A stretch of DNA of 60,019 nt, from positions 1 to 60,019 of the forward strand of contig NZ_CAIZIZ010000098.1 in the NCBI RefSeq assembly GCF_903933125.1, written 5' to 3'. Positions within the stretch are counted from its first letter, which is position 1; each line of letters begins with the position of its first letter. Below are positions 1 through 8,631 of the stretch, piece after piece. Below the pieces are notes generated by a model. It worked only from the letters and a program-made list of their open reading frames with translations. It ran no database searches and was not told where the DNA came from. The stretch comes from an uncultured Lamprocystis sp. Lineage in GTDB: Bacteria > Pseudomonadota > Gammaproteobacteria > Chromatiales > Chromatiaceae. Made by a program: the position numbers and the translations under genes.

Positions 1-10
1 GCTTGGGTCT

Positions 11-32
11 GGCCGGATTAATGATCAAGGCC
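11..32. repeat. Solitary terminal-repeat-like sequence of the 124-bp element
   Basis: This 22-bp stretch begins GGCCGGATTA and ends GATCAAGGCC. It resembles the terminal inverted repeat of the 124-bp elements at 42312 and 59120 (GGCCGGGATTA ... GGCC). No internal palindromes follow, so it is either a solo end or part of a copy cut by the window edge. Confidence 0.35.
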
Positions 33-88
33 GAGTAATCAACCACTCCGGCGCCCGGATTTCATCATTTGAGCGCTTTACTCCCTAC

Positions 89-823
89 TCATTCCTCCCC
101 CCGATCCTCATACCGGTACCCGACCCCATAGACCGAGTGCACCAGTTCCCGGCCGGGCAGCAGATCCTCCAGCCGGCGGCGCAGTTTCTTGATGTGGCTG
201 TCGATGGTGCGGTCCGCGACGATCCGGCGGTCGGTGTAGATGCGGTCCATCAGCCGCTCGCGCGAAAAGATGCGTCCGGGAGCCGCGTACAGGGTCGCCA
301 ACAGGGCGAACTCCACCGCGGTGAGTTCGATCGCCCGGCCCTGCGCCTGCACCCGCAGCGCGTCCGGGTCCAGGGTGAACGGATCGACAGCGACCACGCC
401 GTCCGCCGTCCCGGCACCAAGCGCGTCGAACACCGGCGGCCCGGCACTGCGCCGCAACACGGCCTTGACCCGCGCCACCAGTTCACGCGGGCTGTAGGGC
501 TTGCACACATAGTCATCGGCGCCAAGCTCCAGCCCGATCAGCCGATCGATCTCCTCGACCCGGGCGGTGGTCATGATGACGGGTAGCCGACCCGGCTCAC
601 CGGGCTCGGCGCGGATCTCCCGACACAGGGTCAGCCCGTCCTTGCCCGGCAACATCAGGTCCAGCAAGATCAGGTCCGGGCGATGCGTGCGCACCCAGTC
701 CAGCACGGTCTCACCGGTGTGGAGCTGATCGACCTGATAGCCGGCAGCCTTGAGATAGTCGGCCACCAGGGCGGCCAGGCGCTGTTCGTCTTCGACGATC
801 AGGATACGCTGCGGTTGATGCAT
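89..823 (-). CDS. baeR: OmpR-family response regulator BaeR
   Basis: A 244-aa DNA-binding response regulator that acts in the cytoplasm downstream of the BaeS sensor kinase; in enterobacteria BaeSR controls envelope-stress and efflux genes. The receiver domain covers residues 5-120, with acidic residues E11/D12, the phospho-acceptor D55 in LILLDLMLPG, and K108 in the CKPYSPRE motif typical of BaeR. The winged-helix output domain covers about 145-240 and ends in YGVGYRYE. The open frame continues upstream, but the start at 823 (MHQPQRILIVEDE) fits the family length and lies 8 bp after baeS. The two genes form one minus-strand operon. Similarity to E. coli BaeR is strong by eye. Confidence 0.9.
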   Translation of the reverse strand: MHQPQRILIVEDEQRLAALVADYLKAAGYQVDQLHTGETVLDWVRTHRPDLILLDLMLPGKDGLTLCREIRAEPGEPGRLPVIMTTARVEEIDRLIGLELGADDYVCKPYSPRELVARVKAVLRRSAGPPVFDALGAGTADGVVAVDPFTLDPDALRVQAQGRAIELTAVEFALLATLYAAPGRIFSRERLMDRIYTDRRIVADRTIDSHIKKLRRRLEDLLPGRELVHSVYGVGYRYEDRGEE

Positions 824-831
824 GACGGACC

Positions 832-2289
832 TCAGGTGGGTAACTCGATGTGAATCCACAGACCACCAGCGGGGGCAGCGGCGGCATTGATGGTCCCGCC
901 ATGGGCCTCGATGACATTCTTGACGATCGCCAGGCCCAAGCCAGCCCCGCCGGTATGGCGGCTGCGCGAGTCCTCCACCCGATAGAGCCGGTCGCACAGC
1001 CGCGGCAGTGACTCGGGCGGACAGCCGGGCGCCGTGTCCTGAAAGTCCAGCGTCACCCGCTCGCCGCTGCGGTCCAGGGTGACGGCGAGCCCGCCGCCGG
1101 GGTCGGTGTACTGCAGACTGTTGCCGAGCAGATTGCGGAACGCTTGCGATAGCCGGTCCGGATCGGCGCTCAACAGCAGCGGCGCCGGCGCCCAGTCCAG
1201 CAGTTCCAGGGAGAGTCCGGCCGCCTGGAAGCGCGCACGGAAGGCGTCCAGATCCGTCTGCAAGACCTCGCGCAGATCGGTCTCGGTCAGTCGGTAGCTC
1301 AGTGCACCCAGGTCGGTCACCGACAACTCGTGCAGGTCCCCAACCAACCGGTTCAAGCGCAGCACGTCGGCGTGCAGGGCGTCCACCGCGGCCCGGTCGA
1401 GGGGCCGCACTCCATCCTGCAGCGCCTCCAGTTCGGCCAGCAGCAGGGCGATGGGGGTGCGCAGTTCATGGGCGATGTCGGCCACCCAGCGGCGGCGCGC
1501 CTGTTCGTTGCCTTCCAGGGTAGCGGCCAGGACGTTGAGGTCGCGCCCCAGACGGGCGATCTCATCCCCACCATGCACACTCACCCGGGCACTGAAATCC
1601 CCGGCAGCGAGGCGGCGGGTCGCCTCCTGAATACGCCGTACCGGCCGCACCACCCGCTGCGCCAACGGATAAGCCAGCACGGCCGAAATCAATAGCATCG
1701 CCAAGGCGATGATCCACAGCCGGCTGCCTTGGCGGGACTGAAACTCGAGATCCGGCAACTCGGCCAGCGGCGGACCGGGCAGGGCTGCCAGCGAACCGAT
1801 GGACTGGCCGTCCAACTCCAACGGATAGCGCCGCGTTCCCGGTAACAGGGATGACTGGCCATAGACGACGGCCCCGGCTCCATCCAGCAACATCAGCCGC
1901 AACTCCAGCGGGGCGGGCCGCTCAAGACCGCGCGCCAGCGCCCAGGTCGGCGGCCAGGCGCCGGCATCGTTCAGAACACGGCGCACCCAGGGCGGCAAGT
2001 GACCGCGCCGCGGGTCACCGCGCGCCAACCGATCCTTCGGATCCCGACCCAGTAAGGCCGCGATCCACCGGGATTTGTCCGCGCGTAACGGCCCCCAGGA
2101 GCCGCTTTCGGCATAGACCGCGATGAGCCGCTCAGCAATGGTGCTGATCCGCTCCGACTCGCGCGCATCCGCCAACTCGATCAGCCCCTGCTCGATGGAC
2201 CAGCGCACGAAGGCATGGGTGCCGACCACCACCAGCAGGCAGGCCAGCAGCAGAGTCAGGAACAGCTTGGCGCGGATGGATAGGGTCAT
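832..2289 (-). CDS. baeS: Sensor histidine kinase BaeS
   Basis: A 485-aa inner-membrane histidine kinase that phosphorylates BaeR. The N-terminal membrane segment spans about 8-27 and a periplasmic sensor region about 30-190. A second membrane segment covers about 191-210, followed by a HAMP domain to about 265. The H-box ADIAHELRTP carries the phospho-accepting H274. The ATPase domain has the N-box FRNLLGNSLQYTD and the G-box GGAGLGLAIVKNVIEAHGG. Length and order match BaeS. It is the first gene of the operon, is divergent from the cytochrome c peroxidase gene, and shares a 151-bp intergenic region with it. Confidence 0.9.
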   Translation of the reverse strand: MTLSIRAKLFLTLLLACLLVVVGTHAFVRWSIEQGLIELADARESERISTIAERLIAVYAESGSWGPLRADKSRWIAALLGRDPKDRLARGDPRRGHLPPWVRRVLNDAGAWPPTWALARGLERPAPLELRLMLLDGAGAVVYGQSSLLPGTRRYPLELDGQSIGSLAALPGPPLAELPDLEFQSRQGSRLWIIALAMLLISAVLAYPLAQRVVRPVRRIQEATRRLAAGDFSARVSVHGGDEIARLGRDLNVLAATLEGNEQARRRWVADIAHELRTPIALLLAELEALQDGVRPLDRAAVDALHADVLRLNRLVGDLHELSVTDLGALSYRLTETDLREVLQTDLDAFRARFQAAGLSLELLDWAPAPLLLSADPDRLSQAFRNLLGNSLQYTDPGGGLAVTLDRSGERVTLDFQDTAPGCPPESLPRLCDRLYRVEDSRSRHTGGAGLGLAIVKNVIEAHGGTINAAAAPAGGLWIHIELPT

Positions 2290-2440
2290 GTTGGACTCAG
2301 CATGCCCTGCCGGGGTGCAAGAAAAAAGAATCAGCCAGAAGTTCTGACCAAAGTCATAGCCTCGTCATTGCCGCGTCGTTAACCTTAGCGAGCCGTTGTA
2401 GGCATCACGTGTTCCGATGTACCTAACACCAGGAGTCTCC

Positions 2441-3496
2441 ATGAAACTCACCCTGATCGCCGTTGCTTGCTCAACCGCGCTGGTCGGCACCCTCGCCACC
2501 GGTGTGGCCCTGGCCGATGACGCTGCCCTGCGTGCCCAGGCCAAGTCCGCCGGGCTGGCCGCCCTGCCCTACGGCGCCGGCAAGGTGACGGACAATCCGC
2601 TGACGCGCGAGAAGATCGACCTTGGGGCCATGCTGTTCTTCGACCCGCGGATTTCCGCCAGCGGCCTGATCAGTTGCAACACCTGCCACAACCTGGGCAC
2701 CGGCGGCGATGACAATCTGCCCACCTCGGTCGGCCACGGCTGGCAAAAAGGCCCGCGCAACGCTCCAACGGTGTTGAACGCGGTCTACAACAAGGCGCAG
2801 TTTTGGGACGGCCGCGCCGCGGACCTCAAGGAGCAGGCCAAGGGACCGGTGCAAGCCGGCGTGGAGATGGCCAACAAGCCGGACGCCGTGGTCGTCACCC
2901 TGCAAAGCATGCCGCAGTATGTGGAACGCTTCAGCCGGGCCTTCCCCGGTGAGGCGGACCCGGTCACCTTCGACAACATGGCCCGCGCCATCGAGGCCTT
3001 CGAGGCCACCCTGGTCACCCCGGCCGCGCCTTTCGACGCCTGGTTCGAGGGTAATGACCAGGCCATGACCGAGGAGCAGAAGCAAGGGCTGGACCTCTTC
3101 ATCACCAAGGGCTGCACCGCCTGTCACAGCAGTGTGAACTTCGGCGGACAGGACTACTTCCCCTTTGGTCTGATCAAGAAACCGGGGGCCGACATCCTGC
3201 CCCGCGGGGATAAGGGTCGCTTTGCGGTGACCAAGACCGCCTCGGATGAGTATGTCTTCCGCGCCGCCCCGTTACGTAACATCGCTCTGACCGCCCCTTA
3301 CTTCCACTCCGGTCAGGTCTGGGACCTGGAACAGGCGGTTGCGGTCATGTCCAACGCCCAACTCGGCACCGAGATGGAAGAACACCAGGCCACGCTGATC
3401 GCGCAATTTCTTACCGCCCTGACCGGTGAGCAGCCGCAGGTGCTCTACCCGATCCTGCCGGTGGAGACCACGGACACACCCAAGCCCAAGCTCTGA
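2441..3496 (+). CDS. Di-haem cytochrome c peroxidase (CcpA/MauG family)
   Basis: A 351-aa periplasmic enzyme expected to reduce hydrogen peroxide to water using electrons from c-type cytochromes. The start at 2441 is set by AGGAG at 2431-2435; an in-frame ATG at 2417 lacks this. A Sec signal peptide covers residues 1-24 and ends in VALA. Two haem-binding CXXCH motifs are visible: CNTCH at 79-83 and CTACH at 225-229. The motif APLRNIALTAPYFHSG near the C-terminus is typical of the family. It is a single gene, followed by a strong hairpin at 3504-3535. MauG-like activity cannot be excluded, but length and motifs fit the peroxidases best. Confidence 0.9.
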   Translation: MKLTLIAVACSTALVGTLATGVALADDAALRAQAKSAGLAALPYGAGKVTDNPLTREKIDLGAMLFFDPRISASGLISCNTCHNLGTGGDDNLPTSVGHGWQKGPRNAPTVLNAVYNKAQFWDGRAADLKEQAKGPVQAGVEMANKPDAVVVTLQSMPQYVERFSRAFPGEADPVTFDNMARAIEAFEATLVTPAAPFDAWFEGNDQAMTEEQKQGLDLFITKGCTACHSSVNFGGQDYFPFGLIKKPGADILPRGDKGRFAVTKTASDEYVFRAAPLRNIALTAPYFHSGQVWDLEQAVAVMSNAQLGTEMEEHQATLIAQFLTALTGEQPQVLYPILPVETTDTPKPKL

Positions 3497-3503
3497 CATT
3501 GGA

Positions 3504-3535
3504 GGCGGGAACCACCGATCCTGTTGGTTCCCGCC
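3504..3535 (+). terminator. Hairpin downstream of the cytochrome c peroxidase gene
   Basis: An 11-bp perfect inverted repeat (GGCGGGAACCA / TGGTTCCCGCC) with a 10-nt loop starts 7 bp after the stop codon. There is no U-tract, so it may act as an imperfect terminator or an mRNA 3' stabiliser. Confidence 0.5.
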
Positions 3536-3640
3536 GAGCACTCCGCCGGAAAATCCGCCCTGCCGGGCTTGGTACCCGCAACCCATTCCGCGCTTGATCC
3601 GGGTACCACCCGACCGCCGCGTCACCCGACTCCCGGGTGT

Positions 3641-3733
3641 TATAGCGTTCGCACCTGATATCCAGACAGACCTTCGTGTAGGGGCGGGTTTGAAACCCGC
3701 CCCTGCGTCCGGTTATCACGTCCGAAGGCTATA
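3641..3733. mobile_element. 93-bp MITE-like element, copy 1
   Basis: The element runs from TATAGC to GCTATA, with imperfect terminal inverted repeats of about 28 bp. A central palindrome of the type GGGGCGGGTTT / AAACCCGCCCC is visible. A second copy at 15965-16057 has the same length and very few differences. It has no coding capacity. TA at the termini suggests mobilisation by an IS630/Tc1-type transposase, which is inference; no transposase is in the window. Confidence 0.75.
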
Positions 3734-3942
3734 GCGCCCCGAGCACGCCAGCGGCCGAATTGACCATCGCATACGACACATCGCGTGCTTTTCGGTTGAC
3801 TGAGCGCTGCTGATCCGCGCCGCGACCACCACACACCCAAGTTCGCGCATTGCAAAAGCGCTTACCAGTTCACGCTAATTCCCCAAGAAAACTTAAGAAT
3901 ACTTAACACAACAAGATCGTATCGCAGGATCTCAGCGCCCGG

Positions 3943-5004
3943 GTGTTTCACATGCATTACTCCCTACCTCAACCCCCCCTTCTCCAGCAGTCGGTCATCG
4001 CGCACCGGTCGCCAAGCGGCGAAAACGCACACGGGGTACTCAACATTGCCGCCAGCCTGACCCTGCTCTTGTTGGCACTGCCGTTCCTGATTCTGATTCC
4101 GATCCTGATCAAGCTCACCAGTTCAGGACCAGTGCTTTACACCGGCACCCGACTCGGATTGCACAAAAAACTATTCTCAATATATAAATTCCGCACCCTG
4201 AGGCCAGGTGCCCAAGAGATCATCGGCGCCGCACTGCTCAACGAAGGGCACCACCTGGAAACGCCGATCGGCGCCTTTCTCCGCGACACCAAACTCGATG
4301 AATTACCGCAGATCTTCAATGTTATCAGAGGAGACATGAATATCGTTGGTCCACGGCCGGAGCGGCCGGAGGTCTACGATCGCCTGTGCCGACAGATTCC
4401 GGGTTACGATTCACGATTTGAGATCAAGCCGGGGTTGATCGGTTTTGCACAGCTATTCACTCCGCACGGCAGCCCGAAACGTGCACGCTCACTGATCGAC
4501 CATTTCTACCAGGTCCGCGGTTGCCGGAACAGTCAAGACGTCGGCTTCTTTTTTTACACGATTTGGTTGCTTGCTATCAAGGCGATACGCATCAGCGGGC
4601 GGCGTGCCCTCGACCTGATCGGCCGCCCCCACGGTGACGAGCGCCGCGCACTCCACCGCGTCCAGTCGCGTGATGGGCGCGGCTACCTGCGGCCCTTCGA
4701 CGCACCGCCACATGCACCGGAGATACCGTGCCGTCTCCTCAATCTCAACCGCGACACGATCCTCATCCAATGCGATGCCGACCGGCCCCTGACCCGCGTC
4801 CATCTGCGTCTGGAACGTTATGCGCGCAATCGGCCAGGGCAGCCGGCAAAACGTCGGATCGTACACTGCGAAGGCGAAGTGCGCAGCAAGCGCACTCCAG
4901 CAGCCGCCGCCGATAGCTGGCGTTATGTGCTCAAGGTGGAGCCCTGTACGCCATTGAATGAATTCAAGTTTCAGAAATATTTTCTGAAGTGCGGAATCTC
5001 ATGA
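3943..5004 (+). CDS. Undecaprenyl-phosphate sugar phosphotransferase with C-terminal extension
   Basis: A 353-aa initiating transferase that should load the first sugar-1-phosphate onto undecaprenyl phosphate at the inner membrane. It has one N-terminal membrane segment at about 36-58. The catalytic core has YKFRTLRPGA (81-90), LRDTKLDELPQ (113-123) and GDMNIVGPRPE (130-140), all hallmarks of the family. The family core normally ends near residue 220. Here about 130 further residues follow (225-353), strand-rich with a repeated Leu/Arg pattern, faintly like a PilZ fold but without RxxxR or DxSxxG motifs. The start is GTG 3943, or ATG 3952 four codons in. It is the first gene of the polysaccharide region. 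Confidence 0.85.
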   Translation: MFHMHYSLPQPPLLQQSVIAHRSPSGENAHGVLNIAASLTLLLLALPFLILIPILIKLTSSGPVLYTGTRLGLHKKLFSIYKFRTLRPGAQEIIGAALLNEGHHLETPIGAFLRDTKLDELPQIFNVIRGDMNIVGPRPERPEVYDRLCRQIPGYDSRFEIKPGLIGFAQLFTPHGSPKRARSLIDHFYQVRGCRNSQDVGFFFYTIWLLAIKAIRISGRRALDLIGRPHGDERRALHRVQSRDGRGYLRPFDAPPHAPEIPCRLLNLNRDTILIQCDADRPLTRVHLRLERYARNRPGQPAKRRIVHCEGEVRSKRTPAAAADSWRYVLKVEPCTPLNEFKFQKYFLKCGIS

Positions 5005-5376
5005 ACACGAATCACTGACTGCGCATCCGGATCGGCACGGGCGCCCACCCGCGTGCGGGCACGCGGCGAACGCGACCGGTCATCAGGCGTTTGAAATCCG
5101 CTGGCGAGTGATCCCCGACCCGCTGTCCGCGGGGCGGGAGCCGGCAGCCCGGGCGAGATAAGCGACTCGCATGTTGCACGCCGAACCCCGCCCGGATACG
5201 CTCTCTGGTAGGCGGGCTGCATGTGGCGCCGCCCCCCCACGCCGGTCGTGATGTTCAGAACCCCGCATTGCCTGGGGCCCCCGGCGCGAGAAATTCATAC
5301 AAACAAAAGGTTAGTATGGGTATTGCGGTACCCGCCTTGCCCGACGCACAGATTTAGGAAATCCTAGGACGCGTTG
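5005..5376. other. 372-bp non-coding gap inside the polysaccharide cluster
   Basis: No convincing coding sequence, RNA or repeat is seen. The stretch is GC-rich up to about 5290 and less so just before the next gene, so it may carry the promoter for the ATPase-Wza-Wzz genes that follow. Confidence 0.4.
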
Positions 5377-6036
5377 ATGAACCCGTCACTGTCACCGCTC
5401 ATGATCGCGGACTCGGCACCGCTCGCCGCCGTCGCCGCGAGCCTGATTCGACTGCGTCAAAAACAGACCCTGACCAACCTGATCGTCACCAGCTGCAACG
5501 CGGGCGAAGGCAAGACGACCGTTGCCCTGCAGATCGCCAGAGCGGCGGTACTGGAATCCGAGCTGCGGGTCTTACTGATCGACGGCAATCCGGCCAACCC
5601 GCGGTTGGCCGACTTGCTCAGCTGCGATCCCGTTCCCGGGTTCGCGGATTTTCTCGATGGTCGTGTCGCGGAGGATGTCATTATTCGCGCCACCACGGTA
5701 AAGGGTCTCGACCTGATGCCCTTCGGCAGCCCTGGACCGGGCCGGGCCAGCCGCTACGACCCAGGACGTCTGCGCAGCAAACTGCCATGGCTGAGCGGCA
5801 CGGAAAGTGCCGGCTACGACCTGATCGTCCTTGATGGCCCGAGCAGCTTCGGCGAATTCGACCTGACCGCAAGCGCCAGCCTGTTCGATGGTGTGGTGCT
5901 GGTCATCGAATGCGAGCGCACCCGCTGGGAAGTCGTCAGGAACTATCAGGACAGGCTGCGCGACGGCAACGCCAATCTGCTCGGCGCCGTCATGAACAAG
6001 CGCCGGTATTACATTCCCAAAGGACTTTATGTCTGA
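5377..6036 (+). CDS. BY-kinase-like ATPase for polysaccharide assembly (CpsD/Wzc-C type)
   Basis: A 219-aa cytoplasmic P-loop ATPase of the bacterial tyrosine kinase/MinD fold, expected to pair with the copolymerase at 7132 and regulate chain length or export. Walker A is NAGEGKTT (41-48), Walker A' is VLLIDGN (65-71) and Walker B is LIVLDG (149-154). A short C-terminal tyrosine cluster (Y211, Y212, Y218 in RRYYIPKGLY) could be the autophosphorylation tail. ATG at 5377 is preferred over a TTG one codon upstream. The gene overlaps the Wza-like gene by 8 bp, which indicates translational coupling. Confidence 0.8.
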   Translation: MNPSLSPLMIADSAPLAAVAASLIRLRQKQTLTNLIVTSCNAGEGKTTVALQIARAAVLESELRVLLIDGNPANPRLADLLSCDPVPGFADFLDGRVAEDVIIRATTVKGLDLMPFGSPGPGRASRYDPGRLRSKLPWLSGTESAGYDLIVLDGPSSFGEFDLTASASLFDGVVLVIECERTRWEVVRNYQDRLRDGNANLLGAVMNKRRYYIPKGLYV

Positions 6037-7117
6037 GCGGCACGATTCCGAGCGGCTCGCCTGGCCGCGGAACCGGGTCCGCGTCAGAACCGGACGCTGG
6101 TTGCGCATCCTCACCGTGTTGGTCCTGGTGCTGAGCGCCATCGCCTGCGGCACCCGGCGCGACATCGCGGTCGACGAAGAGGTCAGCGTCGGGCGCCGCT
6201 CTTTCTCATTCGAGACGTCCAATAACTTCGATCTGATGTCAAAGTATCGCATCTCGCCGGGCGACGTTCTCGACGTCCTGTTCCAGATTCGTACCTGGAT
6301 CGAAAAGGAAAGCTTTCAAATCGCTGCCGACCATACGGTCGCAGTCAACTTCGTCTATACGCCAGAGCTGAATACAGAACAGTTGGTACGCCCCAACGGG
6401 ATGATTACCTTACCCTATGTCGGCGAGACCTATGTCGTCGGCAAGACACCCAAGCAACTCGAGGCAGATCTCAAAGCGGCCTATGCCGGGATCTTGCGCG
6501 CCCCGGAGATCTTCGTTCAGGTCCCCGAGTTCCAGTCATCGATCAAAGAGCTCAAGCGCGATCTGCACACGGCCTCACGCGGTCTGAGCCGGCTGGTGAC
6601 GGTGCATCCCGACGGCTTCGTCGTCTTCCCCATGCTTGGCGAGGTCCAGGTCGCCGGGCGCAGCATCACCGACGTCAATGAAGAACTGAACGAAAAATAC
6701 GAGGTCATGATCTCCGGACTGCATGTCGATCTCTTTCTCGAGAAGCACTCCGGCTCGCTGGTCTATGTGCTCGGAGCGGTCAAGGAGCCGGGCGGCTTCA
6801 CCATCGCCAAACCGATCTCGGTCGCTCAAGCACTCGCGCTGGCAGGCAGCTTCAGCGACGGAGCCGAGTTACGCTCCGTCATCGTGGCACGGCGTCACCA
6901 TGAGCGCGAAATCGTCGCCACCCGGCTTGATCTGACCCGCTCCGCTGACCTCGGTGGACGGGGGTCGCTGTTCTACCTGATGCCGGATGACATCGTGTTT
7001 GTGCCGCGTACCTTCCTCAACGAAGCAGCCCAAGTCGGCACCGAGTTGCGCGATGCACTGATGTTCCGCGGCTGGAATATCAACATCGATAGCATCTCCC
7101 TCGACGACAACCCGTAA
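6029..7117 (+). CDS. Polysaccharide export outer-membrane lipoprotein (Wza/OMA family)
   Basis: A 362-aa lipoprotein expected to form the outer-membrane channel for polysaccharide export. A hydrophobic signal at about 24-39 ends in the lipobox LSAIAC, with lipidated Cys40. The Poly_export domain starts at YRISPGDVLDVLF and includes VRPNGMITLPYVGE. Soluble ligand-binding β-grasp (SLBB) domains follow, with VHPDGFVVFPMLGEVQVAG and VYVLGAVKEPGGF. It sits between the BY-kinase-like gene (8-bp overlap) and the copolymerase gene, the usual order of Wzy-type export modules. Confidence 0.88.
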   Translation: MSERHDSERLAWPRNRVRVRTGRWLRILTVLVLVLSAIACGTRRDIAVDEEVSVGRRSFSFETSNNFDLMSKYRISPGDVLDVLFQIRTWIEKESFQIAADHTVAVNFVYTPELNTEQLVRPNGMITLPYVGETYVVGKTPKQLEADLKAAYAGILRAPEIFVQVPEFQSSIKELKRDLHTASRGLSRLVTVHPDGFVVFPMLGEVQVAGRSITDVNEELNEKYEVMISGLHVDLFLEKHSGSLVYVLGAVKEPGGFTIAKPISVAQALALAGSFSDGAELRSVIVARRHHEREIVATRLDLTRSADLGGRGSLFYLMPDDIVFVPRTFLNEAAQVGTELRDALMFRGWNINIDSISLDDNP

Positions 7118-7131
7118 CGGGGTATAAGTTT

Positions 7132-8631
7132 TTGCAACACAGCAGTCAGCAATTCGAAAACTATCTGCGGGAGCTGCTGCTGATCTATTTCGCGCGGCAA
7201 TCGCTGATCCTCGCCACCACCGTCATCATTTTCCTGACGGCCGCCGCGGTCGCGTTCTTCGCTACCCCGATCTATTCAGCACAAGGCAGCGTGCTGGTGC
7301 GCTCCGCCGAAATCCAACGCAGTCCCGATGCGGTCGAAAACGAGGACGTGCGCGCCTTCAAGGTCGGTGAAGAGGATCTGCGCTCCGAACTCGAACTGCT
7401 GCGCTCGCCCGCCGTCATTCAGGGCGCGGTCAGCCGATTGGTCGACGAACAGCGCACCTTCGCCGACCACTTGGACTGGCTACGGATTCAGAAAGACCTG
7501 AAGACCGATCTGGTTCCGGATTCGCGAGTCATCACGATCGCGCTGCAGCGCGACAACGCCGATCAAGCTGTGGCCATCCTCGACGCGATCCTCGACGAGT
7601 ATATCCTGCGACGTTCCCAGATCATCTACCCCGAGGGCAGTATTGAGTTTTTTACCACCCAACTCGACCGCTTCAGGCAGCAGATCGACGACACCGAACA
7701 GCAACTGACCACACTGGCGGCCGGGGCCGGGACGCCCGACCCGAGCAAGGAGATCGAACACAATTTGCTTATGAAGCAGCATCTCGGCGAACGTTTGAAT
7801 ACGCTCGAGGCCGATGCCGCAACGCTACGCGAGGATCTCAAGTATCTCGACAAGGTGCTGGCTGAAAAGGACGTCAGGCACTTTTCATTCCTGGACAACG
7901 AGACCATCACCGAGATGGCCGGGCGCCTCGTTGATCTTCAGATCGAGCGCGGTAAGACGGCTCGCCATTATGAGGACAACGCGCAGGCCGTGACCGTCAT
8001 CGACAAACAAATCCTCACCAGCCTCAAGCAACTCCGACAGGAGGTTGAGGATTATCGCAATCGCCTCGCCTCAAACCTCGCCGCGAACACCGAGCAACAA
8101 AGCGTCTTAACGACGCACATCAGCGTGATCGCGGCCCGCACCCTCGAATTGAACCTGAAACGCATCGAAGCTGATCAATTAAACCGTAAGGCCGAGCTGC
8201 TGCATCAGTCCTTTGCGACCTTCTTCAAGCGCCGCCAAGAGGCCGAGATCAACACCAGGGTCGATTCCGCGATGTCGCGCTTTTATGTCAGCATTCTCAA
8301 TCGCGCTTACTCGACCGGGCTCCCCGTGTTCCCGAACCGTCCGATGCTCCTGGTCGTCGGCCTGCTCGCTGGTCTGGTGACGGGCTTCAGTCTCGGTTTC
8401 GTGCGTGAATTCTTCGATCACAGCTTCAAGAACCCGCGTGATCTGGAGCAATATTCCGGTCTGCCGCTGTTATTTTCCGTCCCCTTGATCACCGAAGCCA
8501 GCAACGCCCCGGCGGCCTGGCGCGACACCGAACCGGGTCAGGAGTCGCGCCTCGACTGGGCAGCGGGCAGCGGTCTGGCATCAGCATCCGCGCCCGTGCC
8601 GCCCGTCACCAGGCAGCACGGCAGTGGATAG
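7132..8631 (+). CDS. Wzz/GumC-type polysaccharide copolymerase
   Basis: A 499-aa inner-membrane chain-length determinant. It has an N-terminal membrane segment at about 23-45 and a long periplasmic region rich in predicted coiled coil (about 165-385). A second membrane segment lies near 405-425 (LLVVGLLAGLVTGFSLGFV). It lacks its own kinase domain, which is supplied in trans by the gene at 5377. The start is TTG at 7132, 15 bp after the Wza-like stop, as no better ATG lies near the N-terminal helix. Its 3' end overlaps the flippase gene by 8 bp. Confidence 0.85.
   Translation: MQHSSQQFENYLRELLLIYFARQSLILATTVIIFLTAAAVAFFATPIYSAQGSVLVRSAEIQRSPDAVENEDVRAFKVGEEDLRSELELLRSPAVIQGAVSRLVDEQRTFADHLDWLRIQKDLKTDLVPDSRVITIALQRDNADQAVAILDAILDEYILRRSQIIYPEGSIEFFTTQLDRFRQQIDDTEQQLTTLAAGAGTPDPSKEIEHNLLMKQHLGERLNTLEADAATLREDLKYLDKVLAEKDVRHFSFLDNETITEMAGRLVDLQIERGKTARHYEDNAQAVTVIDKQILTSLKQLRQEVEDYRNRLASNLAANTEQQSVLTTHISVIAARTLELNLKRIEADQLNRKAELLHQSFATFFKRRQEAEINTRVDSAMSRFYVSILNRAYSTGLPVFPNRPMLLVVGLLAGLVTGFSLGFVREFFDHSFKNPRDLEQYSGLPLLFSVPLITEASNAPAAWRDTEPGQESRLDWAAGSGLASASAPVPPVTRQHGSG

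Larger units (their letters stand above)
3497..3942. other. Intergenic region before the polysaccharide cluster
   Basis: This 446-bp stretch holds the hairpin at 3504-3535 and the 93-bp element at 3641-3733. The stretch just before the sugar transferase gene (about 3875-3925) is distinctly AT-richer and is the likely promoter area of the cluster. No gene is seen here; translated reading frames ending near 3734 come from the repeat itself. Confidence 0.6.

Noticed and set aside
3426-3734. Protein-like frame ending IQTDLRVGAGLKPAP, also found ending at 16058
   Set aside because: The shared translated end comes from the 93-bp repeat, not from a conserved protein.
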